In this document: in pieces, positions 27,871-36,678 of the stretch | Numbering within the stretch: the first letter of the stretch is position 1 | Layout of the letters: each line of letters opens with the position of its first letter | Origin: Streptomyces spiramyceticus | GTDB lineage: Bacteria; Actinomycetota; Actinomycetes; Streptomycetales; Streptomycetaceae | Direction: 5' to 3' | NCBI RefSeq assembly: GCF_028807635.1 | Contig: NZ_JARBAX010000002.1 | Location: 992,001 to 1,056,000 of the forward strand | DNA length: 64,000 bases | Notes under the pieces: generated by a model | What the model was told of the DNA's origin: nothing | What the model saw: only the letters and a program-made list of their open reading frames with translations | Database searches by the model: none | Program-made: the position numbers and the translations under genes

Positions 27871-29619
27871 GTGTCGCACGACGAACAGAAACCGGGTCAA
27901 CGGCTGCGGCTGCCGGTGAGGGCGGCCCTCCCGGGCCGCCACCCGCACGAGGACGAGACGCCCCGGACCGACCGGGTGGTGTTCGGTGTGACGGCCGTTC
28001 TCACCCTCGCGTTCGTGCTCTGGGGCTCCGTCTTCACCGAGGCGCTGGAGACCGTCTCCGACAGGATGCTGAGCGGCCTCATCCACAACGGCGGCTGGGC
28101 GTTCGTCCTGGCCGCCTCCGGATTTGTCGTCTTCGCTCTCTGGCTCGCCATCAGCCGCTACGGCAGGATCCCGCTCGGCCAGGAGCACGAGGGACCGGAG
28201 TTCCGTACCGTCTCCTGGGTCGCGATGATGTTCAGTGCGGGCATGGGCATCGGCCTGATGTTCTACGGGGTCAGCGAACCGCTGGCGCACTACGTCACAC
28301 CGCCGCCGGGGACCGACCCGGCCGACTCGGCGGACGCCATGCAAACGGCCATGGCCACCACCCTCTTCCACTGGACCCTCCACCCCTGGGCGATCTACGC
28401 GGTGGTCGGTCTCGCCATCGCGTACAGCACGTTCCGCCGCCGCAGGCGGCAGACGATCAGCGCCGTCTTCGAACCGCTCATCGGCAAGAAGCGCGCCGAC
28501 GGAGCGCCCGGCCGGTTCATCGACATCCTGGCCATCTTCGCCACGCTCTTCGGTTCAGCCACCTCCCTCGGCCTCGGCACGCTCCAGATCGGCAGCGGAT
28601 TCCGGGAGTTGGACTGGATGGAGAAGGCAGGCACCGGCCTGCTCGTCTCCATCATCGGAGTCCTGACCGTCGCATTCGTCTTCTCGGCGGTCTCCGGCGT
28701 CGAGAAGGGCATCCAGTGGCTGTCGAACACCAACATGGTCCTGGCCGTAGTCCTCGCGATCTTCGTCTTCATCGCGGGACCGACCATCCTCGTCCTCGAC
28801 CTGCTGCCCACCTCGGTCGCGGCCTACATCGACGAAATTCCGCAACTGGCCGGCCGTACTGAAGCGGCGACCGGTGGCGGCGAAGTCTCCGACTGGCTGA
28901 GCAGCTGGACGGTCTTCTACTGGGCCTGGTGGATCTCCTGGACGCCCTTCGTCGGCATGTTCATCGCCCGCATCAGCCGTGGACGTACGATCCGTCAGTT
29001 CGTCGGAGGCGTGATCCTGGTCCCCAGCACCGTCAGCCTGGTCTGGTTCGCCATCTTCGGCGGTACGGCGATGAAGCTCCAGGAGCGCGGACAGCTCGGG
29101 GAGGAAGCGACGCCCGAGGGCCAGCTCTTCGGCGTGCTCCAGGAGTTCCCCATCGCCAGCGCGATGAGCCTGCTGGTGATGATCCTGGTAGGCATCTTCT
29201 TCGTTTCCGGTGCCGACGCCGCGTCGATCGTGATGGGCACGCTCTCCCAGCGGGGCACCTTCGAACCGGCCCGGTTCGTCGTCATCTTCTGGGGCGTGGT
29301 GACCGGCGCTGTGGCGGCCGTGATGCTACTGGTCGGAGACGGCAAGGGCGATGCACTGGCCGGCCTGCAGAACCTGACGATCCTGGCGGCGGCGCCGTTC
29401 GTCCTGGTCATGGTGGGCATGTGCCTGTCCCTCATGCGCGACCTGCGCCAGGACCCGCTGATCGTCCGCGGTGAGCTCGCCGAGGAGGCGGTGGAGAGCG
29501 CGGTGATCGCGGGCCACGAGAAGTACGCCGGCGAATTCGAGATCCGCATCGGCCCGGGCCCGGACGCGGACCAGGAGCCCGGCACGGAGGAGGAAGGCGG
29601 AGACCGCAAGACCTTCTGA
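27871..29619 (+). CDS. BCCT-family transporter (glycine betaine/choline/carnitine type)
   Basis: The 582-aa protein has 12 predicted membrane segments and BCCT signatures: MMFSAGMGIGLMFYGVSEPL (TM3 glycine stretch), FHWTLHPWAIYAVVGLAIAY, the aromatic box WTVFYWAWWISWTPFVGMF with ARISRGRTIRQFVGGV, and a charged C-terminal tail (EEEGGDRKTF) where osmosensing occurs in characterised members. It imports a quaternary ammonium compatible solute with Na+ or H+. GTG 27871 is chosen because GAAAGG lies 8 nt upstream; GTG 27862 is in frame but overlaps that site. The Gly residues of the TM3 motif suggest Na+ coupling, as in BetP. Confidence 0.92.
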   Translation: MSHDEQKPGQRLRLPVRAALPGRHPHEDETPRTDRVVFGVTAVLTLAFVLWGSVFTEALETVSDRMLSGLIHNGGWAFVLAASGFVVFALWLAISRYGRIPLGQEHEGPEFRTVSWVAMMFSAGMGIGLMFYGVSEPLAHYVTPPPGTDPADSADAMQTAMATTLFHWTLHPWAIYAVVGLAIAYSTFRRRRRQTISAVFEPLIGKKRADGAPGRFIDILAIFATLFGSATSLGLGTLQIGSGFRELDWMEKAGTGLLVSIIGVLTVAFVFSAVSGVEKGIQWLSNTNMVLAVVLAIFVFIAGPTILVLDLLPTSVAAYIDEIPQLAGRTEAATGGGEVSDWLSSWTVFYWAWWISWTPFVGMFIARISRGRTIRQFVGGVILVPSTVSLVWFAIFGGTAMKLQERGQLGEEATPEGQLFGVLQEFPIASAMSLLVMILVGIFFVSGADAASIVMGTLSQRGTFEPARFVVIFWGVVTGAVAAVMLLVGDGKGDALAGLQNLTILAAAPFVLVMVGMCLSLMRDLRQDPLIVRGELAEEAVESAVIAGHEKYAGEFEIRIGPGPDADQEPGTEEEGGDRKTF

Positions 29620-29944
29620 CCGGGCGCGGGAGCTCCCCGCACAGGGGCCACCGGAACGGCGAGACGCGGGCACAGTTTTTGGATGTACGTCTCGGCACGG
29701 GAGGAGGGCGATCCCGGGACAGTTTGAGGCATACCGCACGGCGCGGTGGCAGGACGAGCCCGGCGCCGCTTCGCGCACCGCGCTGCGGGAGGGGACGTGC
29801 AGGGGCGCTCCCCGCAGGGTGTCGAACACAGTTTGGGCGGCGTACAACTGCGACCCCCCGCCCGTTCGGCACCCGAGGAGACGCCCCAGCGCGGCACCGC
29901 CCCCGGAGCCACCGCACTGCACCACGCCCGGGCTCCCGCGCGCC
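29620..29944. other. 325-bp stretch with no gene seen
   Basis: This lies between the BCCT stop and the D-amino-acid-oxidase remnant. The heptamer ACAGTTT occurs three times (near 29671, 29721 and 29828). Minus-strand frames through it are open but resemble no family; they are probably decayed sequence belonging to the adjacent oxidase locus. Confidence 0.4.
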
Positions 29945-30240
29945 CAGCCCGTGCAGTTGACCACCACCCCCGCCTCGGCCGCCGGCTCGGCGAAGTCCGT
30001 GATGCCGCGGGTCTCGACGATCGTGCCCACCGCCGCCAACCGCTCCCGCAGCCACCGCAGATGCACCGGCATGTCGATGAGCGGCAGCACGGCCTGCAAC
30101 CCCGTTGCCGTCTCCCGCAGCCCGGGCAACTCCGCCGCCCACGCGCCCAGTCCGGCCGGCGAGGTGTCCGCGTGAACGCCCCCGAGGGCCGTGGTCAGCC
30201 CTGTCACGTCACCGCCCACCACAATTACTTCGCTGCTCAT
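29945..30240 (-). pseudogene. D-amino-acid oxidase remnant with internal deletion
   Basis: The frame starts normally with SSEVIVVGGDVTGLTTAL, an FAD GxGxxG region in which two glycines are altered. It then jumps directly to GVHADTSPAGLGAWAAELPG and continues PLIDMPVHLRWLRERLAAVG and VVVNCTGW, the middle part of D-amino-acid oxidases. About 70-80 residues between the dinucleotide fold and that segment are missing, and similarity ends after VVNCTGW, where the conserved ARELVPD part and the catalytic C-terminus should follow. I therefore call it a decayed gene with an internal and a 3' deletion. It is divergent from the 342-aa hypothetical gene. Confidence 0.72.
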
Positions 30241-30306
30241 GGCCGGACGCTAACGGAATCTGTCCTGCCGTGCTCACATCACGTCATGGCTGGGGATACT
30301 CAGGAC

Positions 30307-31335
30307 ATGTCTGCCGACTACGCGACCTTCGGGCTGGCTCCGGCGATGCGAGCCGGTGGTGTTCTCGCCAATGGTGGCTACCAAGTGCACCGCGAATTCA
30401 TGGACTTCATCGTCGACGGCCGCCCCCTCCTCTACCAGCTCTCCGACCTGGACGCGGTCTCCCCGCTGGCCTCGGACGTCCCGCCCGCCATCTTCACCGC
30501 GCAGGTACGCGGCCTCCTGCTGGAAGCGGCCGCGCCTCTGCCCGGCGGCCGGTACGTCATCTACGGGTGTCCGGAGTGCGAAAGCCTGGAGTGCGGAGCG
30601 GTCACCGCGGTCATCGAGCGGGCCGGGGAGGACTTCGTCTGGCGGGACTTCGCGTGGCAGACGGACGAGGCCGCCGACCTGGAACTGAACGGCTACCACG
30701 GCATAGGCCCGTTCCGCTTCCGCGGAGGGGAGTACCGCGCGGCGCTGGAACAGCTGCTGGCCGACGTCGACGAGGAGCCCCCGCCCCGGCGCCGGGTCCT
30801 GCTGATCGGCGCGCGAGTCGACTTACTGGCCAAGCTCGCGGCCGCTCTGCGCACGATCAACATCGGTGCGGACATCACGCGTGACGCGGCGGACGTCCCG
30901 GCCGACGAGCTACGGGCGTACGGAGCGGTGGCCTTCGGCCGGGCGGTCGACGAACGCGAACGCGCGACGGTGCGGGCCGCCTTCGATCGCGCCGGTGCCG
31001 ACGTCGCCTACGTGGACGGCCTGGCGCCCATAGTCCCCCTCCTGGTCGCCCAGATAGAACACGCCCTGGACCGGAGCCCGTTGGAGCAGCGGCGCCTGAC
31101 GCGGCTGATCGCGGTGGAGGGCGAGGCGGGGGTGGAGGTGACGTCGAGCTGCCGGGTGCGGCTGATCGCCTACCGCTTGGACCGCCTGTACCGGACGCAC
31201 ACCCATGAGCTTTTCGACGACGTGCTGGAACCCGGGAAGCACCGGATTCCGCTGGACGGGCGTGCGACGAAGGGCCAGTCCTTCATAGTGGCCCGCACGA
31301 TGGGAGGAGTGCTGGTGGCCCCGATGGTCCGCTGA
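30307..31335 (+). CDS. conserved hypothetical protein (342 aa) with a GCPECESLECGA motif and a TTA codon
   Basis: I do not recognise a characterised family. Residues 1-150 include FMDFIVDGRPLLYQLSDLDA and a cysteine cluster (YGCPECESLECGAVTAVIER, about 85-104) that could bind metal. Residues 160-230 read as a Rossmann-like stretch (RRRVLLIGARVDLLAKLAAA), then YVDGLAPIVPLLVAQIEHAL, and the last 90 residues are beta-rich with YRTHTHELFDDVLEPGKH. No signal peptide or membrane segment is seen. The ATG at 30307 has GGGGA 10 nt upstream. Codon 173 is TTA (30823-30825), implying bldA dependence. It stands alone between the oxidase remnant and a repeat-rich intergenic region. Confidence 0.7.
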   Translation: MSADYATFGLAPAMRAGGVLANGGYQVHREFMDFIVDGRPLLYQLSDLDAVSPLASDVPPAIFTAQVRGLLLEAAAPLPGGRYVIYGCPECESLECGAVTAVIERAGEDFVWRDFAWQTDEAADLELNGYHGIGPFRFRGGEYRAALEQLLADVDEEPPPRRRVLLIGARVDLLAKLAAALRTINIGADITRDAADVPADELRAYGAVAFGRAVDERERATVRAAFDRAGADVAYVDGLAPIVPLLVAQIEHALDRSPLEQRRLTRLIAVEGEAGVEVTSSCRVRLIAYRLDRLYRTHTHELFDDVLEPGKHRIPLDGRATKGQSFIVARTMGGVLVAPMVR

Positions 31336-31901
31336 TCTCACCCACCCCTGGCACTCCGCTCCGAGGGCTTCGGGCGGCTGCGCCGGACTCCGCCCACGTG
31401 GCGGCGTCCACCCACACGCACGCGACACAGGCACCGCACATGCACCTGGCCCGCACCCACACCGACACCCCGCACCGCCCCAGCACGAACCGTCCCGGTA
31501 CCTGTGCCCCGAACCGGCGCCCACGCCCGACACCGTCCCTGTGCCGGCACCCCGCCGACGCACGACACCGGCCGCACCGCTGCACCGGGCTGCACCGTAC
31601 GCACCGGACCGCAAGCACCGGCCGCACCGGTGCACCGGACCGCACCGCAAGCACCGGCCGCACCGGTGCACCGGGCTGCACCGTGCGCACCGGGCCCGCA
31701 CCGCAAGCACCAGGCGCACCGGTGCACCCGGCCGCACCGCACGCACCGGGCCGCACCGCACGCACCAGGCGCACCGCTGCACCGCGCGCACCGGCACGCG
31801 CCCCTCACTCCACCAGCCACTCCATCCGCACCCGTACCCCACCGGTCCTCGGGCCCGTGCCCGTCGGCCCGACCAAAGCCGTCGCTAAGATCTGAGGTCT
31901 G
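31336..31901. repeat. 566-bp intergenic region with degenerate GCACCG tandem repeats (31560-31800)
   Basis: Between the hypothetical gene and the ABC-F gene there is no gene. From about 31560 to 31800 the plus strand is built almost entirely of GCACCG-like hexamers arranged in larger units such as GCAAGCACCGGCCGCACCGG followed by TGCACCGG, repeated at least three times with variations (GGGCTGCACCGTGCGCACC). The array gives open frames rich in Arg, Thr, Ala, Pro and His in all phases, which are artefacts of the repeat. It ends about 100 bp before the ABC-F start and could form leader structure or be a replication-slippage product. Confidence 0.8.
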
Positions 31902-33539
31902 ATGACTGCAACTCTCGTCGCCAAAGATCTCGCCGCCGGCCACGGCGACCGCTCCCTCTTCTCCGGACTCGACCTCGTCGTCGCGCCCGGCGACGTGATC
32001 GGTCTCGTAGGTGTCAACGGCGCGGGCAAGTCCACGCTGCTGCGCCTCCTCGCAGGGCTCGACACCCCCGAGGGCGGTGAGCTGCGGCTTTCCCCGCCCA
32101 CCGCGACCGTCGGGCACCTCCCGCAGGAGCCCGAGCGCCGCGAGGGGGAGACCGTACGGTCCTTCCTCGCCCGGCGTACCGGCGTGGCCGCCGCGCAGAT
32201 CGCACTCGACGAGGCGACCCAGGCACTCGTCGACGAGACGCCGGGCGCGGACGACGCGTACTCCGTCGGCCTGGAGCGGTGGCTCGACCTCGGCGGCGCC
32301 GACCTGGACGAGCGTGCCGAGGAGATCGCCGCATCCCTCGGCCTGACCGTCGGCCTCGACCAGCCGATGACTGCCCTCTCCGGCGGCCAGGCCGCCCGCG
32401 CGGGCCTCGCCTCGCTCCTCCTCTCCCGGTACGACGTCTTCCTCCTCGACGAGCCGACGAACGACCTCGACCTGGACGGCCTGGAGCGCCTCGAACGCTT
32501 CGTTTCCGGCCTGCGCGCCGGCACCGTCGTCATCAGCCACGACCGCGAGTTCCTCACCCGCACCGTGACCAAGGTCCTGGAGCTCGACCTCGCCCAGCAG
32601 CAGATCAAGCTGTACGGCGGCGGCTACGCGGCGTACCTGGAAGAGCGCGAGACCGCTCGCCGGCACGCCCGCGAGGACTTCGACGAGTACGCCGACAAGA
32701 AGGCCGCCCTCGAAGGCCGCGCCCAGATGCAGCGCGGCTGGATGGACAAGGGCGTGAGAAACGCCCGCCGCAAGGCCACGGACGGCGACAAGCTGGGCCG
32801 CAACATGCGCAGCGAGGCCAGCGAGAAGCAGGCGGCGAAGGCCCGCCAGACGCAGCGCATGATCGAGCGCCTGGACGTCGTCGAAGAGCCCCGCAAGGAG
32901 TGGGAGCTGCGCATGGAGATCGCGTCGGCCCCGCGCTCCGGCGCGGTCGTCGCCACCCTGCGCGACGCGGAGGTCCGCCGTGACGGCTTCACCTTCGGCC
33001 CGGCGTCGCTCCAGATCGACTGGGCGGACCGCGTAACGATCACCGGAGCCAACGGTGCGGGCAAGTCCACGCTCCTCGCCGCCCTGCTCGGCCGCCTCCC
33101 GCTCGACGCGGGCCATGCCGCGCTCGGCCCCGGGGTGGTCGTCGGCGAGGTCGACCAGGCCCGCGGTCTCTTCTACGGCTCCGAGTCCCTCCTCGACGCA
33201 TTCTGCGCGGCCGTCCCCGACACGGAACCGGCGGACGTACGCACCCTGCTGGCCAAGTTCGGCCTGCGCGCGGCGCACGTCCTGCGCCCCGCCACGACGC
33301 TCTCCCCGGGCGAACGGACCCGCGCGGCCCTCGCGCTGCTCCAGGGCAGGGGAGTCAACCTCCTCGTCCTGGACGAGCCGACGAACCACCTCGACCTGAC
33401 GGCGATCGAGCAGCTGGAGTCCGCACTCGACTTGTACGAGGGCACGCTGCTGCTGGTCACGCACGACCGCCGGATGCTGGACGCGGTCCGTACGACCCGC
33501 CGTATCGAGGTCGCGGACGGCAAGGTCACGGAGCACTGA
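31902..33539 (+). CDS. ABC-F family ATP-binding protein (ribosome-associated / possible antibiotic-resistance type)
   Basis: The 545-aa protein has two ABC domains and no membrane segment. Walker A motifs are GVNGAGKST (38-46) and GANGAGKST (about 382); the signatures are LSGGQAARAG and LSPGERTRAA; the Walker B motifs are LLDEPTNDLDL and VLDEPTNHLDL. The two domains are joined by a charged linker (EDFDEYADKKAALEGRAQMQ to ARQTQRMIERLDVVEEPRKE), the P-site tRNA interaction motif of ABC-F proteins. Such proteins act on the ribosome, in translation quality control or target protection. The ATG follows GAGGTCTG. The long repeat-containing leader upstream may serve regulation. Confidence 0.92.
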   Translation: MTATLVAKDLAAGHGDRSLFSGLDLVVAPGDVIGLVGVNGAGKSTLLRLLAGLDTPEGGELRLSPPTATVGHLPQEPERREGETVRSFLARRTGVAAAQIALDEATQALVDETPGADDAYSVGLERWLDLGGADLDERAEEIAASLGLTVGLDQPMTALSGGQAARAGLASLLLSRYDVFLLDEPTNDLDLDGLERLERFVSGLRAGTVVISHDREFLTRTVTKVLELDLAQQQIKLYGGGYAAYLEERETARRHAREDFDEYADKKAALEGRAQMQRGWMDKGVRNARRKATDGDKLGRNMRSEASEKQAAKARQTQRMIERLDVVEEPRKEWELRMEIASAPRSGAVVATLRDAEVRRDGFTFGPASLQIDWADRVTITGANGAGKSTLLAALLGRLPLDAGHAALGPGVVVGEVDQARGLFYGSESLLDAFCAAVPDTEPADVRTLLAKFGLRAAHVLRPATTLSPGERTRAALALLQGRGVNLLVLDEPTNHLDLTAIEQLESALDLYEGTLLLVTHDRRMLDAVRTTRRIEVADGKVTEH

Positions 33540-33542
33540 CAC

Positions 33543-33577
33543 GAGCAGGGCGGCCGGCACAGGCCGCCGCCCTGCTC
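33543..33577 (+). terminator. terminator hairpin after the ABC-F gene
   Basis: GAGCAGGGCGGC (33543-33554) and GCCGCCCTGCTC (33566-33577) form a perfect 12-bp stem with an 11-nt loop, starting 3 bp after the stop codon. Confidence 0.75.
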
Positions 33578-33615
33578 AAGCGAAGCTGCTCAAGCCAAGC
33601 CAAGCCGACCCGGCT

Positions 33616-33720
33616 CAGGGATTCTCGGCCTTAAGCCGGGCCTCAGCCTCGTCCTGGAGCCGCTGGAGTACGCCGCCTGCTCGGCCTGGAACTTCGCGTG
33701 TTCCTCCTCGGCCCTGCGGC
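33616..33720 (-). pseudogene. remnant of an unidentified coiled-coil gene C-terminus with one frameshift
   Basis: Minus-strand codons read RRRAEEEHAKFQAEQAAY, and then, one frame over, QRLQDEAEARLKAENP followed by TGA. Joined, they give a continuous charged heptad-like C-terminus, which suggests one lost base near 33660. Upstream codons show no coding character, so the rest of the gene is gone. I cannot assign the family. Confidence 0.35.
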
Positions 33721-33828
33721 GTCGGAGCGCACCCACCCGCGGTCCAAGACACCGATTCCAGCCGCGCGCACGGCGCAAGGGCACTCGTACCCCACACAAC
33801 CCGTGGGCCTGGGGGCCTGCCCCCGGTG

Positions 33829-33883
33829 CGGGAAGGGCGGGTAGGGGAAGAGCGCGCAGCGCCCCCGCCCACCCCGCCCCTAC
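33829..33883. repeat. dispersed GC palindromic element, copy A (between ABC-F and tex)
   Basis: The plus strand has CGGGAAGGGCGGGTAGGGG (33829-33847), the reverse complement, with one base difference, of CCCCTACCCGCCCCTTCCCG at 50691-50710. The inverted GGTAGGGG/CCCCTACC pair (33840-33847, 33876-33883) can form a hairpin 3 bp after the tex stop codon, so it may double as the tex terminator. Confidence 0.6.
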
Positions 33884-33885
33884 CG

Positions 33886-36318
33886 TCAGCCGCGCTTGCC
33901 CCCGCCGCCCGGCTTCGGGTCCGTCAGACCCGCCCGCCGCAGCGCATCCGCCATCGCACTGTTCGCCGGCGCCGGCGCCTGCCGCGACCCGCCGCCACCA
34001 GCGCCGCCGCCACCACCGCCGCGACGCCCGCCACCGCCCCCCTGCCGCTGCTGCGGCGGCCGGCCACCCGAGCCGGCCGAGCCGCCTGAGCCACCGGAGC
34101 CCGCGCCCCGCTCCCGCCTCTGCCCACCGGGCGCCGCACCCGACGCCTCATCGTCGAGCCGCAGCGTCAGCGAGATCCGCTTGCGCGGAATGTCGACGTC
34201 CATGACCTTGACCTTCACGATGTCACCCGGCTTCACCACATCCCGGGGATCCTTCACGAAGGTCTTCGAAAGCGCCGACACATGCACCAGCCCGTCCTGA
34301 TGCACCCCCACATCCACGAACGCACCGAACGCGGCGACATTCGTCACCACACCCTCCAGGATCATCCCGGCCGCCAGATCGCCGATCTTCTCGACGCCGT
34401 CCTTGAAGGTCGCGGTCTTGAACGCGGGCCGCGGGTCACGCCCGGGCTTCTCCAGCTCCCTCAGAATGTCCGACACGGTCGGCAGCCCAAAGGTGTCGTT
34501 GACGTAATCGGCGGGCCGGAGCGACCGCAGCACCGCCGTGTTCCCGATGAGCGTCCCCACCCCGCTGCCCGCCGTCTTCACCATCGCCCGCACCACCGGA
34601 TACGCCTCGGGGTGCACGCTCGACGCGTCCAGCGGATCGTCGCCGCCGAGGATCCGCAGGAAGCCCGCGCACTGCTCGTACGCCTTCGGACCGAGCCGTG
34701 CCACATCCTTCAGTCCCTTCCTGGAACGGAAGGGGCCGTTGGCGTCCCGGTGCGAGACGATGTTCTCGGCGAGCCCGGAGCTGATGCCCGAAACCCGCGA
34801 AAGCAGCGGCGCGGACGCGGTGTTGACGTCGACACCCACCCCGTTCACACAGTCCTCGACCACCGCGTCGAGCGAGCGCGAGAGCTTCACCTCGGACAGG
34901 TCGTGCTGGTACTGGCCGACGCCGATCGACTTGGGGTCGATCTTCACCAGCTCGGCGAGCGGGTCCTGCAGCCGCCGCGCGATCGAAACGGCGCCGCGCA
35001 ACGAGACGTCCATGTCCGGGAGTTCCTGCGAGGCGAAGGCCGAGGCCGAGTAGACGGAGGCGCCCGCCTCCGAGACCATCACCTTCGTCAGCTTCAGCTC
35101 GGGGTGCTTGGCGCACAGTTCACCGGCGAGCTTGTCCGTCTCGCGCGACGCCGTGCCGTTGCCGATGGCGACGAGCTCGACGGCGTGCTCCCTCGCGAGC
35201 CGCGCCAGCTTCGCCAGCGCCTCGTCCCACTGGTTGCGCGGCACGTGCGGATAGATCACGTCCGTCGCGACGACCTTGCCGGTCGCGTCGACGACGGCGA
35301 CCTTCACGCCGGTACGGAAGCCCGGGTCGAGCCCCAGCGTTGCCCGCGTCCCCGCCGGCGCCGCCAGCAGCAGGTCACGCAGGTTCGCCGCGAAGACGCG
35401 TACCGCCTCGTCCTCCGCCGCGGTGCGCAGCCGCAGCCGCAGGTCGATACCGAGGTGGACCAGGATGCGTGTGCGCCAGGCCCAGCGCACGGTGTCGCCC
35501 AGCCACTTGTCGCCGGGGCGGCCCAGGTTGGAGATCCCGAAGCGCCGGGCGATCATGCCTTCGTACGTCGAAGGGCCGGTCTCGTCCGACGGCTCCTCCG
35601 GTTCGAGGACCAGGTCGAGTACGTCTTCCTTCTCGCCGCGCAGCATGGCGAGGACGCGGTGCGAGGGCAGCGCGGTGAACGGCTCGGCGAAGTCGAAGTA
35701 GTCGGCGAACTTGGCGCCCGCTTCCTCCTTGCCGGCCCGTACCTTCGCGGCGAGACGCCCACGCGACCACATGCGTTCACGCAGCTCGCCGATGAGGTCG
35801 GCGTCTTCCGAGAAGCGCTCGGTGAGGATGGCCCGCGCACCGTCCAGCGCGGCGGTGGCGTCCGCGACGCCCTTCTCCGCGTTCACGAACGCGGCAGCGG
35901 CCGCGAGGGGGTCCACCGAAGTGTCGCCCAGCAGCCCCTGGGCCAGCGGTTCGAGCCCCGCCTCCCGCGCGATCTGCGCCTTCGTCCTGCGCTTCGGCTT
36001 GAACGGCAGGTAGATGTCTTCCAGCCGCGCCTTGGTGTCCGCGGTCCTGATCCGCGCCTCCAGGGCCTCGTCCAGCTTGCCCTGTTCCCGTACGGACTCC
36101 AGGATCGCGGTCCGCCGCTCCTCCAGCTCCCGCAGATACCGCAGCCGCTCCTCGAGGGTGCGCAGCTGCGCGTCGTCGAGCATCTCGGTCGCTTCCTTGC
36201 GGTAGCGAGCGATGAACGGCACGGTCGAGCCGCCGTCGAGCAATTCGACGGCGGCCCGGACCTGCCGCTCCTTTACGCCGAGCTCCTCGGCGATCCTGCC
36301 TTCGATGGACGTCGTCAC
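33886..36318 (-). CDS. tex: Tex-family RNA-binding transcriptional accessory protein
   Basis: The 810-aa protein shows the Tex architecture: an N-terminal helical domain (EGRIAEELGVKERQVRAAVE), a YqgF-like nuclease-fold domain (ATLGLDPGFRTGVKVAVVDA), a helix-hairpin-helix pair (NTASAPLLSRVSGISSGLAE, FRSRKGLKDVARLGPKAYEQ) and an S1 RNA-binding domain (GMILEGVVTNVAAFGAFVDV, VHVSALSKTF, VKVKVMDVDIPRKRISLTL). A Gly/Arg/Gln-rich tail of about 85 residues follows, longer than in most Tex proteins and probably disordered, as in actinomycete versions. The GTG start is preceded by GGGAA. Tex acts on transcription or transcript quality control in the cytoplasm. Confidence 0.95.
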   Translation of the reverse strand: MTTSIEGRIAEELGVKERQVRAAVELLDGGSTVPFIARYRKEATEMLDDAQLRTLEERLRYLRELEERRTAILESVREQGKLDEALEARIRTADTKARLEDIYLPFKPKRRTKAQIAREAGLEPLAQGLLGDTSVDPLAAAAAFVNAEKGVADATAALDGARAILTERFSEDADLIGELRERMWSRGRLAAKVRAGKEEAGAKFADYFDFAEPFTALPSHRVLAMLRGEKEDVLDLVLEPEEPSDETGPSTYEGMIARRFGISNLGRPGDKWLGDTVRWAWRTRILVHLGIDLRLRLRTAAEDEAVRVFAANLRDLLLAAPAGTRATLGLDPGFRTGVKVAVVDATGKVVATDVIYPHVPRNQWDEALAKLARLAREHAVELVAIGNGTASRETDKLAGELCAKHPELKLTKVMVSEAGASVYSASAFASQELPDMDVSLRGAVSIARRLQDPLAELVKIDPKSIGVGQYQHDLSEVKLSRSLDAVVEDCVNGVGVDVNTASAPLLSRVSGISSGLAENIVSHRDANGPFRSRKGLKDVARLGPKAYEQCAGFLRILGGDDPLDASSVHPEAYPVVRAMVKTAGSGVGTLIGNTAVLRSLRPADYVNDTFGLPTVSDILRELEKPGRDPRPAFKTATFKDGVEKIGDLAAGMILEGVVTNVAAFGAFVDVGVHQDGLVHVSALSKTFVKDPRDVVKPGDIVKVKVMDVDIPRKRISLTLRLDDEASGAAPGGQRRERGAGSGGSGGSAGSGGRPPQQRQGGGGGRRGGGGGGAGGGGSRQAPAPANSAMADALRRAGLTDPKPGGGGKRG

Positions 36319-36444
36319 GATGTTCCCGACTCGCCTTCTCCTGCGGGCTGTGCTTGAGCCTGCATTGTGCAGGGTTGTCGGGTCTCCTGTCGCGCACCCC
36401 CGGCCGCCACGCCTCTCCCGGCCGAGCCCCTCCGGCAGGCCCTG

Positions 36445-36591
36445 TCAGGCACGCCGGGTCCGCCGGCCGCCGCGCGACGCGGTGTCGGACGCGCCGCCGA
36501 AGAGCCGGGCCAGGAGCCGGAACGGGAGGGTCACCACATTCGCGATGGCCGAGCCGACCATGCGGAGTCCATCAGCTATCGCACGGAACAC
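36445..36591 (-). CDS. small conserved amphipathic protein (48 aa)
   Basis: The GTG at 36591 has a very strong AGGAGGTCC Shine-Dalgarno 4-12 nt upstream and opens a 48-residue frame: FRAIADGLRMVGSAIANVV, then TLPFRLLARLFGGASD and a basic GGRRTRRA tail. The central 25 residues form a hydrophobic or amphipathic helix, so membrane association is likely. I recall similar short LPFRxLARLFGGAS proteins in streptomycetes, with unknown function. The frame is open upstream, but the ribosome site decides the start. It lies between tex and the SCO6745-like gene on the same strand. Confidence 0.6.
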   Translation of the reverse strand: MFRAIADGLRMVGSAIANVVTLPFRLLARLFGGASDTASRGGRRTRRA

Positions 36592-36678
36592 GTCGGACCT
36601 CCTGCTGTCTCGGTATCGGACAGCAGTACGGGTAGCCGTTCTGCGCGTACGCAAACCCCGCAGGTCAGGGGTGAAGAC

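Noticed and set aside
29326..29944. Continuation of the D-amino-acid-oxidase frame into the BCCT gene.
   Set aside because: After VVNCTGW the residues no longer resemble any oxidase, and the distal part is antisense to the transporter.
30910..33560. Long minus-strand frames through the GCACCG array and the ABC-F gene.
   Set aside because: The repeat lacks stops in all frames; the predicted peptides are repeat artefacts (Cys/Gly/Arg) and the ABC-F shadow.
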